Notes: generated by a model not told the origin, from the letters alone. DNA of 64,000 bases from Levilactobacillus tongjiangensis (GCF_003946345.1 NZ_RHNY01000002.1:62001-126000), one strand, 5' to 3'; counted from the stretch's first letter, positions 36,416 to 45,302 are shown. Made by a program: numbers and translations.

Positions 36416-38026
36416 CTATGCATAGCTAAAAATGAAGTTTTGTAGGACCGCCCAATTGGCATGCCATGACTCCTCCTTCAGGACCCGCTGCAATCGACTC
36501 ACCTCATTGGTAATTTGCCCGTCGGCTCCCAACGCCCAGCTTCGGGTCATTGCCGAAACCGAGTCTGGCGTCCATACATAAGCCGGTGCGCCCATGCGAT
36601 GGGCTGCCTGAATAAATTGATGGCTAATCGAAATCTGCTGAAAAGAGTAGAAATCGGCGGGCACTGACCGAGGAGCCACCCAATTAAATGGCGTAATATA
36701 ACCTACTCGTAACTGAGGTACCCGTTGCCGTAACTGACGAACGACGCGATAATCCAATGAATGTACCGCATCGTGATCCGCCATCAACCGGGAGCCATAC
36801 TCTTTCGCAAAGCGGGCTACCATCCCCGATGAGTCCTGTCGGGTCGTCTTAATTTCAATCAACAACTTTTGGTGGCGTCGTTCGGCCGTCCGTAAATAAG
36901 TCGGCCAACCCACCAAATGGTCCTGATAGCCATTTTCGTGCACTACCAGCCGTTCTAGCTGTGCCAGCGTTACTTGATGTGGGGTGACGTTTTGCTTGGC
37001 TAAAGCCCGCAAATTTTCATCATGAAGCACGATCCAGCGATGGTCCCGCGTTTCATGGAGGTCCATTTCAACATAATCCGGATGATGATGCTGAACGTGT
37101 CGGAGTGCGCCCAACGTATTTTGCACGCCAACTCCCTGGTCAACGCCTCGGTGGCTGATGGTCAACGTTCGGACGAATTGTGGTTGTTGCCGAACTGTCT
37201 GCCAAGCCACGCCACCGATAGCAACTCCCACCAGCAGTACCAGGCTCACCTGTAACCACGGCCTGGCTGTTGGCTTCACCTGACCAGAAATAACTGGTTG
37301 GCCACACCAACACCAGACTAGGGTCACTGTCAATAAACCGACCCCGATCAAATAACCCAGCAGAACCACGGCGAGGGAGCCACTCACTAGCCAGCAAGCA
37401 ACACCTCGACTAACCGCTAAGTCCCGGTTGATCACGACTAATACTTCCGACCCCATCAGCCAAAGGCCACTGATGAGCGCACTGACACCAAGGCCCGTTG
37501 CCATCTGCTTAACCGTTCCCGGCCGAGAACCAATTGGTAGAACATGGTGAAAGTGGACCGGGCCCCATAACAGAAAGTAGCCCGCCAGCCCACAGTAAAT
37601 CAGCGCGACAACTGTCAAGACTGTCCGCCGATTTAAGCCGACAAAGTTAATCCAATCGGCCGGTAAGGTTAAGTGAACCAAGAACTGGCTACCCAAGCCC
37701 CACATGCCAAATGGCAAAGCCAACACTGCCAGTGCGAGTAAGCCACTGACCCATCTCAACCAATACTTGGCAACCAAGTGGCCAGTTAATCGCCAGCGAG
37801 GTAGCCGCCCCGTCACCAATCCCAACGCAAGGCGAGTCAGCTGACCAGCCACTAATACCCCAGTCAAAATAACCATAGCCATTGCCAACCAGCCAGTGTT
37901 GGGTAATTGTCCCACCAATCGCAGGCTCAGCCCACCTAAGGCCACCCCTAACCAACCTGACAGCAACCCTGGATTCATAAGGCCAAATCGCCAGCTCCGT
38001 CGCAATTCTTGCCACCATTTATGCAC
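36416..38026 (-). CDS. Membrane-anchored glycerophosphodiester phosphodiesterase
   Basis: 536 aa; GTG start with GGGGAGGTG upstream. The first about 290 residues contain seven or eight membrane segments. The last 240 form a GDPD domain: SHRGVDQGVGVQNTLGALRHV, then VEMDLHETRDHRWIVLHDENL and LLIEIKTT, i.e. the catalytic His, Glu, Asp and His residues. This GDPD_C-plus-membrane layout is found in Firmicutes and Actinobacteria, where it may act on lipid-derived glycerophosphodiesters or on lipoteichoic acid. No operon partner. Confidence 0.9.
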   Translation of the reverse strand: MHKWWQELRRSWRFGLMNPGLLSGWLGVALGGLSLRLVGQLPNTGWLAMAMVILTGVLVAGQLTRLALGLVTGRLPRWRLTGHLVAKYWLRWVSGLLALAVLALPFGMWGLGSQFLVHLTLPADWINFVGLNRRTVLTVVALIYCGLAGYFLLWGPVHFHHVLPIGSRPGTVKQMATGLGVSALISGLWLMGSEVLVVINRDLAVSRGVACWLVSGSLAVVLLGYLIGVGLLTVTLVWCWCGQPVISGQVKPTARPWLQVSLVLLVGVAIGGVAWQTVRQQPQFVRTLTISHRGVDQGVGVQNTLGALRHVQHHHPDYVEMDLHETRDHRWIVLHDENLRALAKQNVTPHQVTLAQLERLVVHENGYQDHLVGWPTYLRTAERRHQKLLIEIKTTRQDSSGMVARFAKEYGSRLMADHDAVHSLDYRVVRQLRQRVPQLRVGYITPFNWVAPRSVPADFYSFQQISISHQFIQAAHRMGAPAYVWTPDSVSAMTRSWALGADGQITNEVSRLQRVLKEESWHANWAVLQNFIFSYA

Positions 38027-38102
38027 GTTTCACACCTCCCCTGTCAATTGTTCAAAAAAAGCCGGTAGGAACGTCTCCGTTCACTACCGACTAACACGTA
38101 AT

Positions 38103-39245
38103 CTAGTTCTTGGGCTTGTAAGTAGAAGCCGCTGAGTTGTCGTCCAATGGGATGAAATCATAAGCCAATTCATCTTGGTAATTGAATTCATTCATGGCGT
38201 ATGAGATCAATCGGTCGATCAAGTCCTCGTAGCTAATACCCGTTGCCTGCCACAATTGTGGGTACAGACTGATGTTCGTGAACCCAGGTAAAGTGTTGAC
38301 CTCACCAACGTAAGGTACGCCATCCTTGGAAACCAAGTAGTCGATCCGAGCCATTCCTTTAAGCCCTAACGCAGCGTAAGTTTGCAGGCCCATCTCGGTA
38401 ATTTCCTTAGTCAGGTCTTCTGGCAACGTTACGGGAACTTCAAAAGTCACACCACTAGCATCAACGAACTTGTTGTTGTAGTCGTAGAAAACGTCCGACT
38501 TGGGTACGCGAATTGCGCCTAGCTTAGAAGCCAGTGGCTTTTCGTTCCCCAAAATAGAAATTTCAACTTCTTCAGGACCGTCGATGGTTTGTTCCACTAA
38601 GACCTTAAAGTCATACCGGAAAGCATCTTCGATACCATCTTCAAATTCTTGTTCATTACCAGCCTTATGAATTCCCACGGAAGAACCCTGGTTAGCAGGC
38701 TTGATGAAGACGTTGTCGCCCAATTTAGCTTGAACGGTTGCGTAGTCAAAGTCCGCGCGATTCTCAGGAGTCAACACGAGGTACTTCGTGTTCCGGATAC
38801 CATGCGCCGTTAAGACTTGCTTGGTCATATCCTTATCAAAGGACACAGCTGATGCCAAGACACCACTCCCGACAAAGGGCTTTTTCAACAGACGGAAAAG
38901 TCCTTGGATCGTGCCGTCTTCACCCAAGTTACCATGAATAATTGGGAAGAAAACATCAATGTTCTTTGCTTGGGACAAATTCCAAATGGGTGCCAATGGG
39001 TTTGCAGCGTCTACCTTCGTTTGTTCCTCAGCCGCAACTTCTAATTCATCCTCGCCATCAAATACGCGGCGGGAAGCTTCGTCACTCAGAACGAACCCAT
39101 CACGCGTCAACAAGAATAAACTAACGTCGTAGCGGTCCTTATCCATTGCATCATAGATGTTATGAGCCGAACGCTTCGAAACATCATGTTCAGAGGAATT
39201 TCCACCGAATAATAGACCTACGTGTAGCTTTGATTTTGTATCCAT
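38103..39245 (-). CDS. ddl: D-alanine--D-alanine ligase family enzyme, predicted D-Ala-D-Lac type
   Basis: 380 aa from the ATG at 39245, matching the family start KLHVGLLFGGNSSEHDVSKRSA; another ATG lies 12 bases upstream. ATP-grasp motifs are complete, including FIKPANQGSSVGIHK and GEVNTLPGFT. The acceptor-specificity position in FYDYNNKF is phenylalanine (residue 260), where strict D-Ala-D-Ala ligases have tyrosine (Tyr216 of E. coli DdlB). Phe at this place is linked to D-Ala-D-lactate formation in Leuconostoc and lactobacilli, which explains intrinsic vancomycin resistance. The activity of this protein is inferred. Confidence 0.95.
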   Translation of the reverse strand: MDTKSKLHVGLLFGGNSSEHDVSKRSAHNIYDAMDKDRYDVSLFLLTRDGFVLSDEASRRVFDGEDELEVAAEEQTKVDAANPLAPIWNLSQAKNIDVFFPIIHGNLGEDGTIQGLFRLLKKPFVGSGVLASAVSFDKDMTKQVLTAHGIRNTKYLVLTPENRADFDYATVQAKLGDNVFIKPANQGSSVGIHKAGNEQEFEDGIEDAFRYDFKVLVEQTIDGPEEVEISILGNEKPLASKLGAIRVPKSDVFYDYNNKFVDASGVTFEVPVTLPEDLTKEITEMGLQTYAALGLKGMARIDYLVSKDGVPYVGEVNTLPGFTNISLYPQLWQATGISYEDLIDRLISYAMNEFNYQDELAYDFIPLDDNSAASTYKPKN

Positions 39246-39319
39246 TTTGTCACTCATCCTATCTCGTATATTTCGGTTAGCCTTCAGTATACCATTTCTC
39301 AAAATAATTTAGAATGAAA

Positions 39320-40288
39320 TTATCCTAAAAAATCGATGGATGAATTCAAATAATCGTGAATACTCTTGGGCAGGTCGCCATGAAGTCGTAGCGCATCCAG
39401 GAGCCGCTTTCGATTAAAGAACCGATTCCAGCCGGCGATGGTGTCTGGACGTCGGTGCAGCGCGACTCGCTGCCGCCATTGCTTCAAGGACAGCAGGAAC
39501 GCCTCTTCATAAAGTGGATGACGGTTCACCAGTTCAACGAAGTACGTCGCCATCCGGTCATTTTCGCCATAAATCAATGGCGTATTCAGTCGCTTAATTC
39601 GTTCCAATAGGGTCATCATCAGGAATAACTTGTCCGCTCGGGGTAACGATTCATTCCCAGCCAACACTGCTAGTAGGTCCGTCGCAGCAGAAAAGGCATG
39701 CGCCCAGCCCTGTTGGTTCACGAACCCTCGGGTATCGGTCTCCAAGCAAATGTATGTGCCCGCTAATAACACCGTGTGGCGGAGTTCCTGTTCCCCATAG
39801 TTATCAGTTGGCACAAAGTGAAGAATCGCCGCCAGCATCGCCACTCGGGCAGCTCGGCCAAAGACACCCACGTTGGCAGGCTCCAGGATGTGGTTAAATA
39901 GCCCGTCCGGATTCTGAAGACTCTCCAGCAAGACCTTCATCTGATTGGAATCAAACGCATCCTGTTGTAACGCGTCGTAAACAGTGAAGTTGATGCCCTC
40001 GTAACGGACCTTGGGATCAGTGGACGACAGATGTGCTAATAACAGGTCTAGCTTTTCGCCCGTCAGCGTCACCGGAACGTTTTCTTCTAGTTGATGCCGC
40101 ATCCCCGTCAAAATGGCAGCGACGCCATCATCGTCATCTGGCAGGGTGACCGCAGTTCGCCGGCGACGGTGAATATCATCCATCAGTTTGCCCAATCGCG
40201 TGCTGAGAGATTGATAAATATCCCCGCCTCTGACCTGGTCATTGAGTGCGGCAAGTTCCTGCATTAACGTTCCTATCTGTTCATCCAT
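39320..40288 (-). CDS. DUF2785 family protein
   Basis: 322 aa, ATG with GGAGGATG upstream. Mostly helical, no signal peptide or membrane segment. GWAHAFSAATDLLAVLA and the repeat-like helical pattern resemble DUF2785 proteins. Function unknown. It lies between ddl and the SPFH gene and may share a transcript with the latter (24-base gap). Confidence 0.72.
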   Translation of the reverse strand: MDEQIGTLMQELAALNDQVRGGDIYQSLSTRLGKLMDDIHRRRRTAVTLPDDDDGVAAILTGMRHQLEENVPVTLTGEKLDLLLAHLSSTDPKVRYEGINFTVYDALQQDAFDSNQMKVLLESLQNPDGLFNHILEPANVGVFGRAARVAMLAAILHFVPTDNYGEQELRHTVLLAGTYICLETDTRGFVNQQGWAHAFSAATDLLAVLAGNESLPRADKLFLMMTLLERIKRLNTPLIYGENDRMATYFVELVNRHPLYEEAFLLSLKQWRQRVALHRRPDTIAGWNRFFNRKRLLDALRLHGDLPKSIHDYLNSSIDFLG

Positions 40289-40312
40289 CGAGCATCCTCC
40301 ATTAATTTAAAC

Positions 40313-41164
40313 CTACTCGGCAACCTTACCGGTATTGATCACCGGTTGAGAGCCACGTTCATTGATAATCGAAACCATCATGTTATTGATCAGTTGAATC
40401 TTTTGATTGTCAGTTAAGTTCAGACTGGTTTCAGCCGACAGCCGTTCAATGGCCCCTTCCGTAATGGAAACAGCCCCTTCCACGATAATCTTTCTAGCGG
40501 ACAGAATGGCCTGTGATTGTTGCCGTTGCAACATGGCCGATGCAATTTCAGTCGCATAGGCCAAGTGTGTCAACCGTGTCTCCATAATTTGAACACCTGC
40601 GACATCTAACCGTTCTTGCAATTCTTCAGTCAGATGATTGGAGACTTCTGTTGGGTTACTTCGCAGCGTTAACGCTTCCCCATCCCCAAAATTATCGTAC
40701 GCGTATTCTGAAGCTACGTGTCGAATGGCTGATTCACTTTGAATCTCAACGAATTGCTCGTAGTCTTCGACAGCAAACAATGCCTTACTGGTATCCACAA
40801 CCTTAAACACGATCACAGCAGCAATTTCAACGGGATTTCCTTGAAGGTCATTGACCTTCAGAATAGCACTGTTGAAGTTTCGAACTCGTAAGGACACCGT
40901 CGCCTTGTTCGTCAGTGGTACGGTTAAATACAAGCCGGCCTCCCGAATCGTCCCAATATACCGACCAAAGAAGGTCAATACCTTTGATTGATTGGGGCTA
41001 ATAATCGTCAAACTACTAGCAGCTAAAATTGCCACAAAGATCAGGACAACCGCTAGCACAATCAGTTGGGCCGTTGCAAACAAGTACCCACCGACAAGTA
41101 ACAGCGCTAAGACAATAATGAGGCCTAAATACCCATTAATGTGAAACACATTCTTTTCTGCCAT
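40313..41164 (-). CDS. SPFH/Band 7 domain membrane protein
   Basis: 283 aa from the ATG at 41164, with GGAG nine bases upstream. Two adjacent N-terminal hydrophobic segments (about 12-55) are followed by an SPFH domain (IISPNQSKVLTFFGRYIGTIREAGLYLTVPL) and a C-terminal helical part ending near NNMMVSIINE. Similar to slipin/YbbK-like scaffolds of membrane microdomains. No NfeD partner gene adjoins it. Confidence 0.87.
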   Translation of the reverse strand: MAEKNVFHINGYLGLIIVLALLLVGGYLFATAQLIVLAVVLIFVAILAASSLTIISPNQSKVLTFFGRYIGTIREAGLYLTVPLTNKATVSLRVRNFNSAILKVNDLQGNPVEIAAVIVFKVVDTSKALFAVEDYEQFVEIQSESAIRHVASEYAYDNFGDGEALTLRSNPTEVSNHLTEELQERLDVAGVQIMETRLTHLAYATEIASAMLQRQQSQAILSARKIIVEGAVSITEGAIERLSAETSLNLTDNQKIQLINNMMVSIINERGSQPVINTGKVAE

Positions 41165-41319
41165 GTGACTCACTCCATTCCCCTTAATTTTAAGTCAACT
41201 AATTGCCGCACTTCTAACTAGCTGTGAGTAAAGTCACAACTAAGCTGGTCTTCTTTATTATACCCGACTCGGGCTGAAACCCCTAAGAAGGTTACATATT
41301 TTAGTAAATCTGCGATAAC

Positions 41320-41362
41320 AAAAAAGCCGATTGGACCCCCAACGGGATTGTCCGACCGGCTT
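41320..41362 (-). terminator. Terminator after the GcvH-like gene
   Basis: Minus strand GCCGGTCGGAC / GTCCAATCGGC stem (with G-U and mismatches) followed by six T. Confidence 0.75.
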
Positions 41363-41377
41363 CATCAATCGATGATC

Positions 41378-41680
41378 TTAGTTTTCTTGAACGTCAACAA
41401 ACCAAGCTGCATCGATATCGCTACCGTTTAAAGCATCGAAATCGCTTGCTAAGGCAGAGTTAACAGCAGTTACTTTACCAGAAACTGGGCTAGGAATATC
41501 AGAAACCGCTTTGTCGGCTTCAACGCTTAACAGGTTTTCACCTTTCTTCACGTCGTCCCCAACTTCAGGTAACTTGGCAAACTTAACCGTTCCTAATTCG
41601 TCTTGGCCTTCAGAGGTCAAACCGATTCGCGTACCATCGTTAACAGCCTTGGTCCAGAAATACTTTACCATTTCACTCAT
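41378..41680 (-). CDS. GcvH-like lipoyl-domain protein
   Basis: 100 aa, shorter than GcvH (about 125). It shows the biotinyl/lipoyl attachment hairpin with SVEADKAVSDIPSPVSGKV, with lysine in the lipoylation position. No other glycine-cleavage gene is in the window, so it is better seen as a GcvH-L type protein. In other Firmicutes such proteins act in lipoyl relay or with a macrodomain/sirtuin pair, but none of these lie here. It follows rodA by 17 bases. Confidence 0.85.
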   Translation of the reverse strand: MSEMVKYFWTKAVNDGTRIGLTSEGQDELGTVKFAKLPEVGDDVKKGENLLSVEADKAVSDIPSPVSGKVTAVNSALASDFDALNGSDIDAAWFVDVQEN

Positions 41681-41697
41681 GTGTAAACATTCTCCTT

Positions 41698-42903
41698 CTA
41701 CTTGAACGATTCATTACGACTAAACATGTAACTCTTATAATGATACCGCATTGACATGATTAAGCCAATCCCAATCAGGTTCCCAATCAACGCGGACCCC
41801 CCTTGGCTGACGAATGGTAACGGAATACCCGTCAATGGTAGGAGGCCAATACTCATCCCAATATTTTCAAACACGTGGAAGAGAATCATCATGATGACCC
41901 CAGTTGAAATGTAGGCATAGAACACGTTCTTAGTATCAAACGTGACCCGAATCATTTGATAGATCAACAGGAAGTACAGGAAGATCAGGACACAGCCACC
42001 AATAAACCCAAAGTTTTCACCAATTACGGAAAAAATCATATCGGATTCACGAACTGGCACGTACACGTGGGAAACGTTGAATCCCGTTCCGAAGATTCCC
42101 CCGGAACCCACGGCCTTCATACTCTGCCAGAGCTGGTAACCTTCGTTGGAGGTATCTTGAGCAGGATGTAACCAGGTGTCGACCCGAGAGAATTGATAGG
42201 CTTGGAACCCAAATTTCTCCAAAATCTGACGCCCACCATCCGTGGTGACTAAGGCTAGCGCCCCACCACCAACCACCGCAATGGCGCTAAAGGCTGGTGC
42301 AATGATTTTCCACGTGATTCCAGAAACCAAGATGACCCCACCAACGATAGCAAAAAACACCAACATGGTCCCAAAGTCATTTTGAAGTTTCAGTAACACT
42401 GCCACTGGTAACGTCCAGAGAATCAACTTCCCAATCAATAGCCAGTCAGACCGCACTTCATGTGTTGGAAACTGATTGTTATGTTCAGTAACCACTCGGG
42501 CCAGCATCAGAATAAAGGCTGGCTTCATGACTTCAGATGGCTGGAAGGTCAATGACCCAATCGCAAACCAACTCCGCGCACCAGTGTTTGCAAAGTACGC
42601 ACGACTATAGAAGACCAGCACTGCCATGAGCAGGAAGATTCCTATTCCATATAGTACTGGCGCCACCTTCCAGAGTTGCTCTGAATCAAATTGCATAATG
42701 ATAATGATGGCAACGGTCCCAATCACGTACCAAGCTAACTGAGATACCACGGCGGACGTAATACTGGTTGCACTACTGTCGTGGGTCGCCGCCACGTAGA
42801 TGGAGGCTAACCCGATCAACGCCAACATCAGGATACAAAAGATGATCCCCCAGTCGATGCGTGACTCGCTGTCGCCCCGCTTTTCTGTCGCATTCTTTGC
42901 CAC
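41698..42903 (-). CDS. rodA: Rod-type SEDS peptidoglycan glycosyltransferase RodA
   Basis: 401 aa; GTG start with AAGGAGC eight bases upstream. Ten membrane segments of the FtsW/RodA/SpoVE family, with the signature near the end: SIGLLPLTGIPLPFVSQGGSALIGNLIGIGLI. RodA polymerises glycan strands during elongation along with a class B PBP. Its position near yidD and the second MreB supports the elongation role (RodA) over division (FtsW). Confidence 0.93.
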   Translation of the reverse strand: MAKNATEKRGDSESRIDWGIIFCILMLALIGLASIYVAATHDSSATSITSAVVSQLAWYVIGTVAIIIIMQFDSEQLWKVAPVLYGIGIFLLMAVLVFYSRAYFANTGARSWFAIGSLTFQPSEVMKPAFILMLARVVTEHNNQFPTHEVRSDWLLIGKLILWTLPVAVLLKLQNDFGTMLVFFAIVGGVILVSGITWKIIAPAFSAIAVVGGGALALVTTDGGRQILEKFGFQAYQFSRVDTWLHPAQDTSNEGYQLWQSMKAVGSGGIFGTGFNVSHVYVPVRESDMIFSVIGENFGFIGGCVLIFLYFLLIYQMIRVTFDTKNVFYAYISTGVIMMILFHVFENIGMSIGLLPLTGIPLPFVSQGGSALIGNLIGIGLIMSMRYHYKSYMFSRNESFK

Positions 42904-42998
42904 AATGATTGCTCCTTAATCAAAACTAAGATTTGTCTTAATTATAAAGGCCGAAGTGAAATTCATCGTTTCGCTCCGGCCAACTTTACTAAAATTTA

Positions 42999-43223
42999 TT
43001 AACCGCGATGCAGGTGATAGTCCCGTAACAGGAGCTCAACACCTTCGTCAACGGACTTGACCCGGTAGACGTCCCCATCGTTCAATTGGGCCTCAAACCG
43101 ATCTTCATCCGGTGTAACGGTCCCAATAGTTTCGGTCCCGATTTTTAAGACGGACATGCTCCCACCATCAGGTAGTTTCTGCTCATCAATTGTGACTTGG
43201 ACTGATTTTTCTCGTTTACTCAT
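42999..43223 (-). CDS. DUF2969 family protein
   Basis: 74 aa, ATG with AAAAGGAGAG upstream. Small acidic protein (SVQVTIDEQKLPDGGSMSVLKIG and RFEAQLNDG) typical of DUF2969 proteins found next to rodA/yidD in Lactobacillaceae. Function unknown. It lies 13 bases after yidD. Confidence 0.8.
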   Translation of the reverse strand: MSKREKSVQVTIDEQKLPDGGSMSVLKIGTETIGTVTPDEDRFEAQLNDGDVYRVKSVDEGVELLLRDYHLHRG

Positions 43224-43236
43224 GCCAACTCTCCTT

Positions 43237-43527
43237 TTATTTTACGGGGGGGTCATCCAATTTCATTGCCTGACGGTAAGCGCGCTCGGCAGCAACGTTG
43301 CGTTTCAAAGTGAAGTGATCCGGCACAGGATCAATACCACCTCGTACAAATGGCTGGCAACGTAAAATTCGCGCAATCCCCATTAAGCTTCCCTTAAATG
43401 CCCCGTGCTTCTCTAACGCTTGCAACATATAGTTTGAACACGTCGGATAATACCGACAGGTCGGTGGAAACAACGGTGATATGAACCGCTGATAGCCCCG
43501 GACCAGAAAGCGTAATAGGTGACGCAT
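43237..43527 (-). CDS. yidD: Membrane protein insertion efficiency factor YidD
   Basis: 96 aa. Family signature [28 protein letters not shown] with the three conserved cysteine-type positions and later [14 protein letters not shown]. Assists YidC-mediated insertion of membrane proteins. In the family the gene often sits near rnpA/yidC; here it is next to mbl and DUF2969. Confidence 0.95.
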   Translation of the reverse strand: MRHLLRFLVRGYQRFISPLFPPTCRYYPTCSNYMLQALEKHGAFKGSLMGIARILRCQPFVRGGIDPVPDHFTLKRNVAAERAYRQAMKLDDPPVK

Positions 43528-43549
43528 TGTCAGCCCCCCTTTTCACAAA

Positions 43550-44554
43550 TTAGTTATTTTCTTTAGCAGTCTTGGTATCCATATGTTCTAAGAGAACCCC
43601 GGCACCTTTGGCCACGTTGTCCAATGGGTCTTCAGAAATGATGACGGGAACCGTCAAACGTTCTGAGAACAGCTTGTCGATGCCATCCAGCAAGGCACCC
43701 CCACCGGTCAGCATAATTCCCCGATCAATGATATCCGCAGCTAATTCGGGCGGCGTCGTTTCCAAAACAGTCTTGGCTGCTACAACGATTTGTTCTACCG
43801 TATCGTGGATAGCAATTTCCACTTCGGCGGCCGTAATGGTGGTTTCGGTTGGCATACCACTCACTGAATCCCGGCCACGAACTTCCATCGTCTTCTTTTC
43901 ATTATCAGGATCTGGGTAGGCTGTCCCAATCTTAATCTTAACCGTTTCAGCCGTCCGTTCCCCAATAATCAAATTATGCTTGTGCTTCATGTAGTTCACA
44001 ATTTCAGAGTTCATCCGGTCACCAGCAACGCGAATGGAACGGCTGGAAACGATGTCCCCTAAGGAGAGGATAGCGATGTCACTCGTTCCCCCACCCATAT
44101 CGATCACCATGTTACCACTGGGCTTAAAGATGTCCATCCCGGCACCCAACGCAGCAACTTTGGGTTCTTCTTCCAAATAGACCTTGGCACCACCAGATTT
44201 TTCAGCAGCCTGAACAATGGCCTTCCGTTCAATCTCAGTAATGTTCGTTGGTGCACAGATCATGATGTTTGGCTTAGATAAGAAGCCTTTGACGCTTAAT
44301 TTATTGATAAAGTAGGAGAGCATAGCTTCGGTAATATCGAAATCAGAAATGACCCCATCCTTTAACGGACGAATTGCCCGAATGTTACCAGGAGTCCGGC
44401 CGACCATCCGGTAAGCCTCTGAACCCACTGCCAAAACCTTGTCAGTCTTCGTGTCAATTGCAACGACGGATGGTTCATTTAATACGATACCCTTGCCGAC
44501 CACGAAGATTAAAACGTTCGCAGTACCCAGATCAATTCCAATATCTTTCGCCAT
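43550..44554 (-). CDS. mbl: MreB-like rod shape protein (Mbl type)
   Basis: 334 aa from the ATG at 44554 with AGGAGG upstream; the in-frame start 30 bases further up would contain that site. Actin-fold motifs DLGTANVLIF, DMGGGTSDIAILSLGD and GGGALLDGIDKLFSE. It is clearly a paralogue of mreB at 15504-16508 and, by location outside mreBCD and next to yidD/rodA/murA, is best called Mbl-like. Both paralogues organise lateral wall growth in Bacillus. Confidence 0.93.
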   Translation of the reverse strand: MAKDIGIDLGTANVLIFVVGKGIVLNEPSVVAIDTKTDKVLAVGSEAYRMVGRTPGNIRAIRPLKDGVISDFDITEAMLSYFINKLSVKGFLSKPNIMICAPTNITEIERKAIVQAAEKSGGAKVYLEEEPKVAALGAGMDIFKPSGNMVIDMGGGTSDIAILSLGDIVSSRSIRVAGDRMNSEIVNYMKHKHNLIIGERTAETVKIKIGTAYPDPDNEKKTMEVRGRDSVSGMPTETTITAAEVEIAIHDTVEQIVVAAKTVLETTPPELAADIIDRGIMLTGGGALLDGIDKLFSERLTVPVIISEDPLDNVAKGAGVLLEHMDTKTAKENN

Positions 44555-44756
44555 ACTTATGTGTCCTCCTGATTTTTCTGCCAATTTTCAACATTTCATT
44601 ATACCATAAACGGCCCGAACTCTAAATGGTTTCTCACGGGATACAGCCAATTTACGCAAACATTACCAAACTAAAGGTTGAAAGCTCAAAAACCGTTGTC
44701 AAACCAAGAATAATAAGGCGTTATAGACTTGAAATTAGTCTCACCCAGCCACCTGC

Positions 44757-44920
44757 GGCGGTCAGAGATTCCGCCTGCTGTGGGGAACGCCTCCGGCCTG
44801 AAAAACGCTCCTTCGGCTCGGTTTGAAGTCTGGAAAAACCACCAGTCTCCAAACACGTCCCACGCTGTAAGCCAAAATCGGCTAACACCGTCGACACAGT
44901 TGGCTCCACCTCTGACCACC
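44757..44920 (+). repeat. Structured intergenic element, copy B
   Basis: About 164 nt. GGTCAGAG (44760-44767) pairs with CTCTGACC (44910-44917), with an additional GG/CC after one mismatch, as in copy A. It keeps GATTCCGCCTGC, GCTGTA and AACACC from copy A. Hairpins: CCG-GCC/GGC-CGG (44793-44821), GTTTG-AG-CTGG/CCAG-CT-CAAAC (44821-44854) and AGCC-AAAATC-GGCT (44870-44883). The stem sequences differ from copy A while pairing is kept. It lies between mbl and murA on the strand opposite to them. Confidence 0.75.
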
Positions 44921-45012
44921 TTCGGTTAAATAGGTTCTAAGCTATCTTAAATACCTGAATGATCGCACTTGCTCAATATTATTAGCGCTCCACTAGGTAG
45001 CCAAGAGTGAGT

Positions 45013-45153
45013 CAAATTTGGACTCAGCCGTGGAATTTTCAAGTGATTTTCTTGAAAATGGCGACTTGAAGACGGGTTTTGCGGCTTCAAGTGAGGGTCA
45101 AGACCGCTCTTTGGCTTGTCCCGTCCTTCCCACAGCGTTCCAGTCCAAATTTG
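45013..45153 (-). repeat. Structured intergenic element, copy C
   Basis: Third and most diverged copy, on the minus strand. A 12-bp perfect outer stem joins 45013-45024 and 45142-45153. Hairpins: TTTTCAAG/CTTGAAAA with AAAATCA loop on the minus strand (45036-45058), ACTTGAAG/CTTCAAGT (45064-45092), and GGT/ACC (45096-45105). The word AGCCAAAGAGCGG is shared with copy A. It is about 90 bases from copy B and in inverted orientation to it. 45154-45266 shows nothing else. Confidence 0.7.
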
Positions 45154-45266
45154 GCGAACGGTAAGGCGGTAATTTTCAACTATGTCTGATTAAACCCCAA
45201 TACCCAATTCTTGTTGTATCAAGCACAGTGGGTGCTTCATTGCTTTCAACCTTTAGTTACCAAAAT

Positions 45267-45290
45267 AAAAAGGCGGCTGATTACGCCACC
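45267..45290 (-). terminator. Terminator after murA
   Basis: Minus strand GGTGGC/GCCGCC with a 7-base loop and five T. Confidence 0.8.
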
Positions 45291-45302
45291 TCTAAATGAT
45301 TG

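Noticed and set aside
44626-44929. Several 60-80 codon frames over copy B on both strands
   Set aside because: Overlapping short frames on both strands, without Shine-Dalgarno sites, over a structured repeat; the pairing pattern explains the sequence better.
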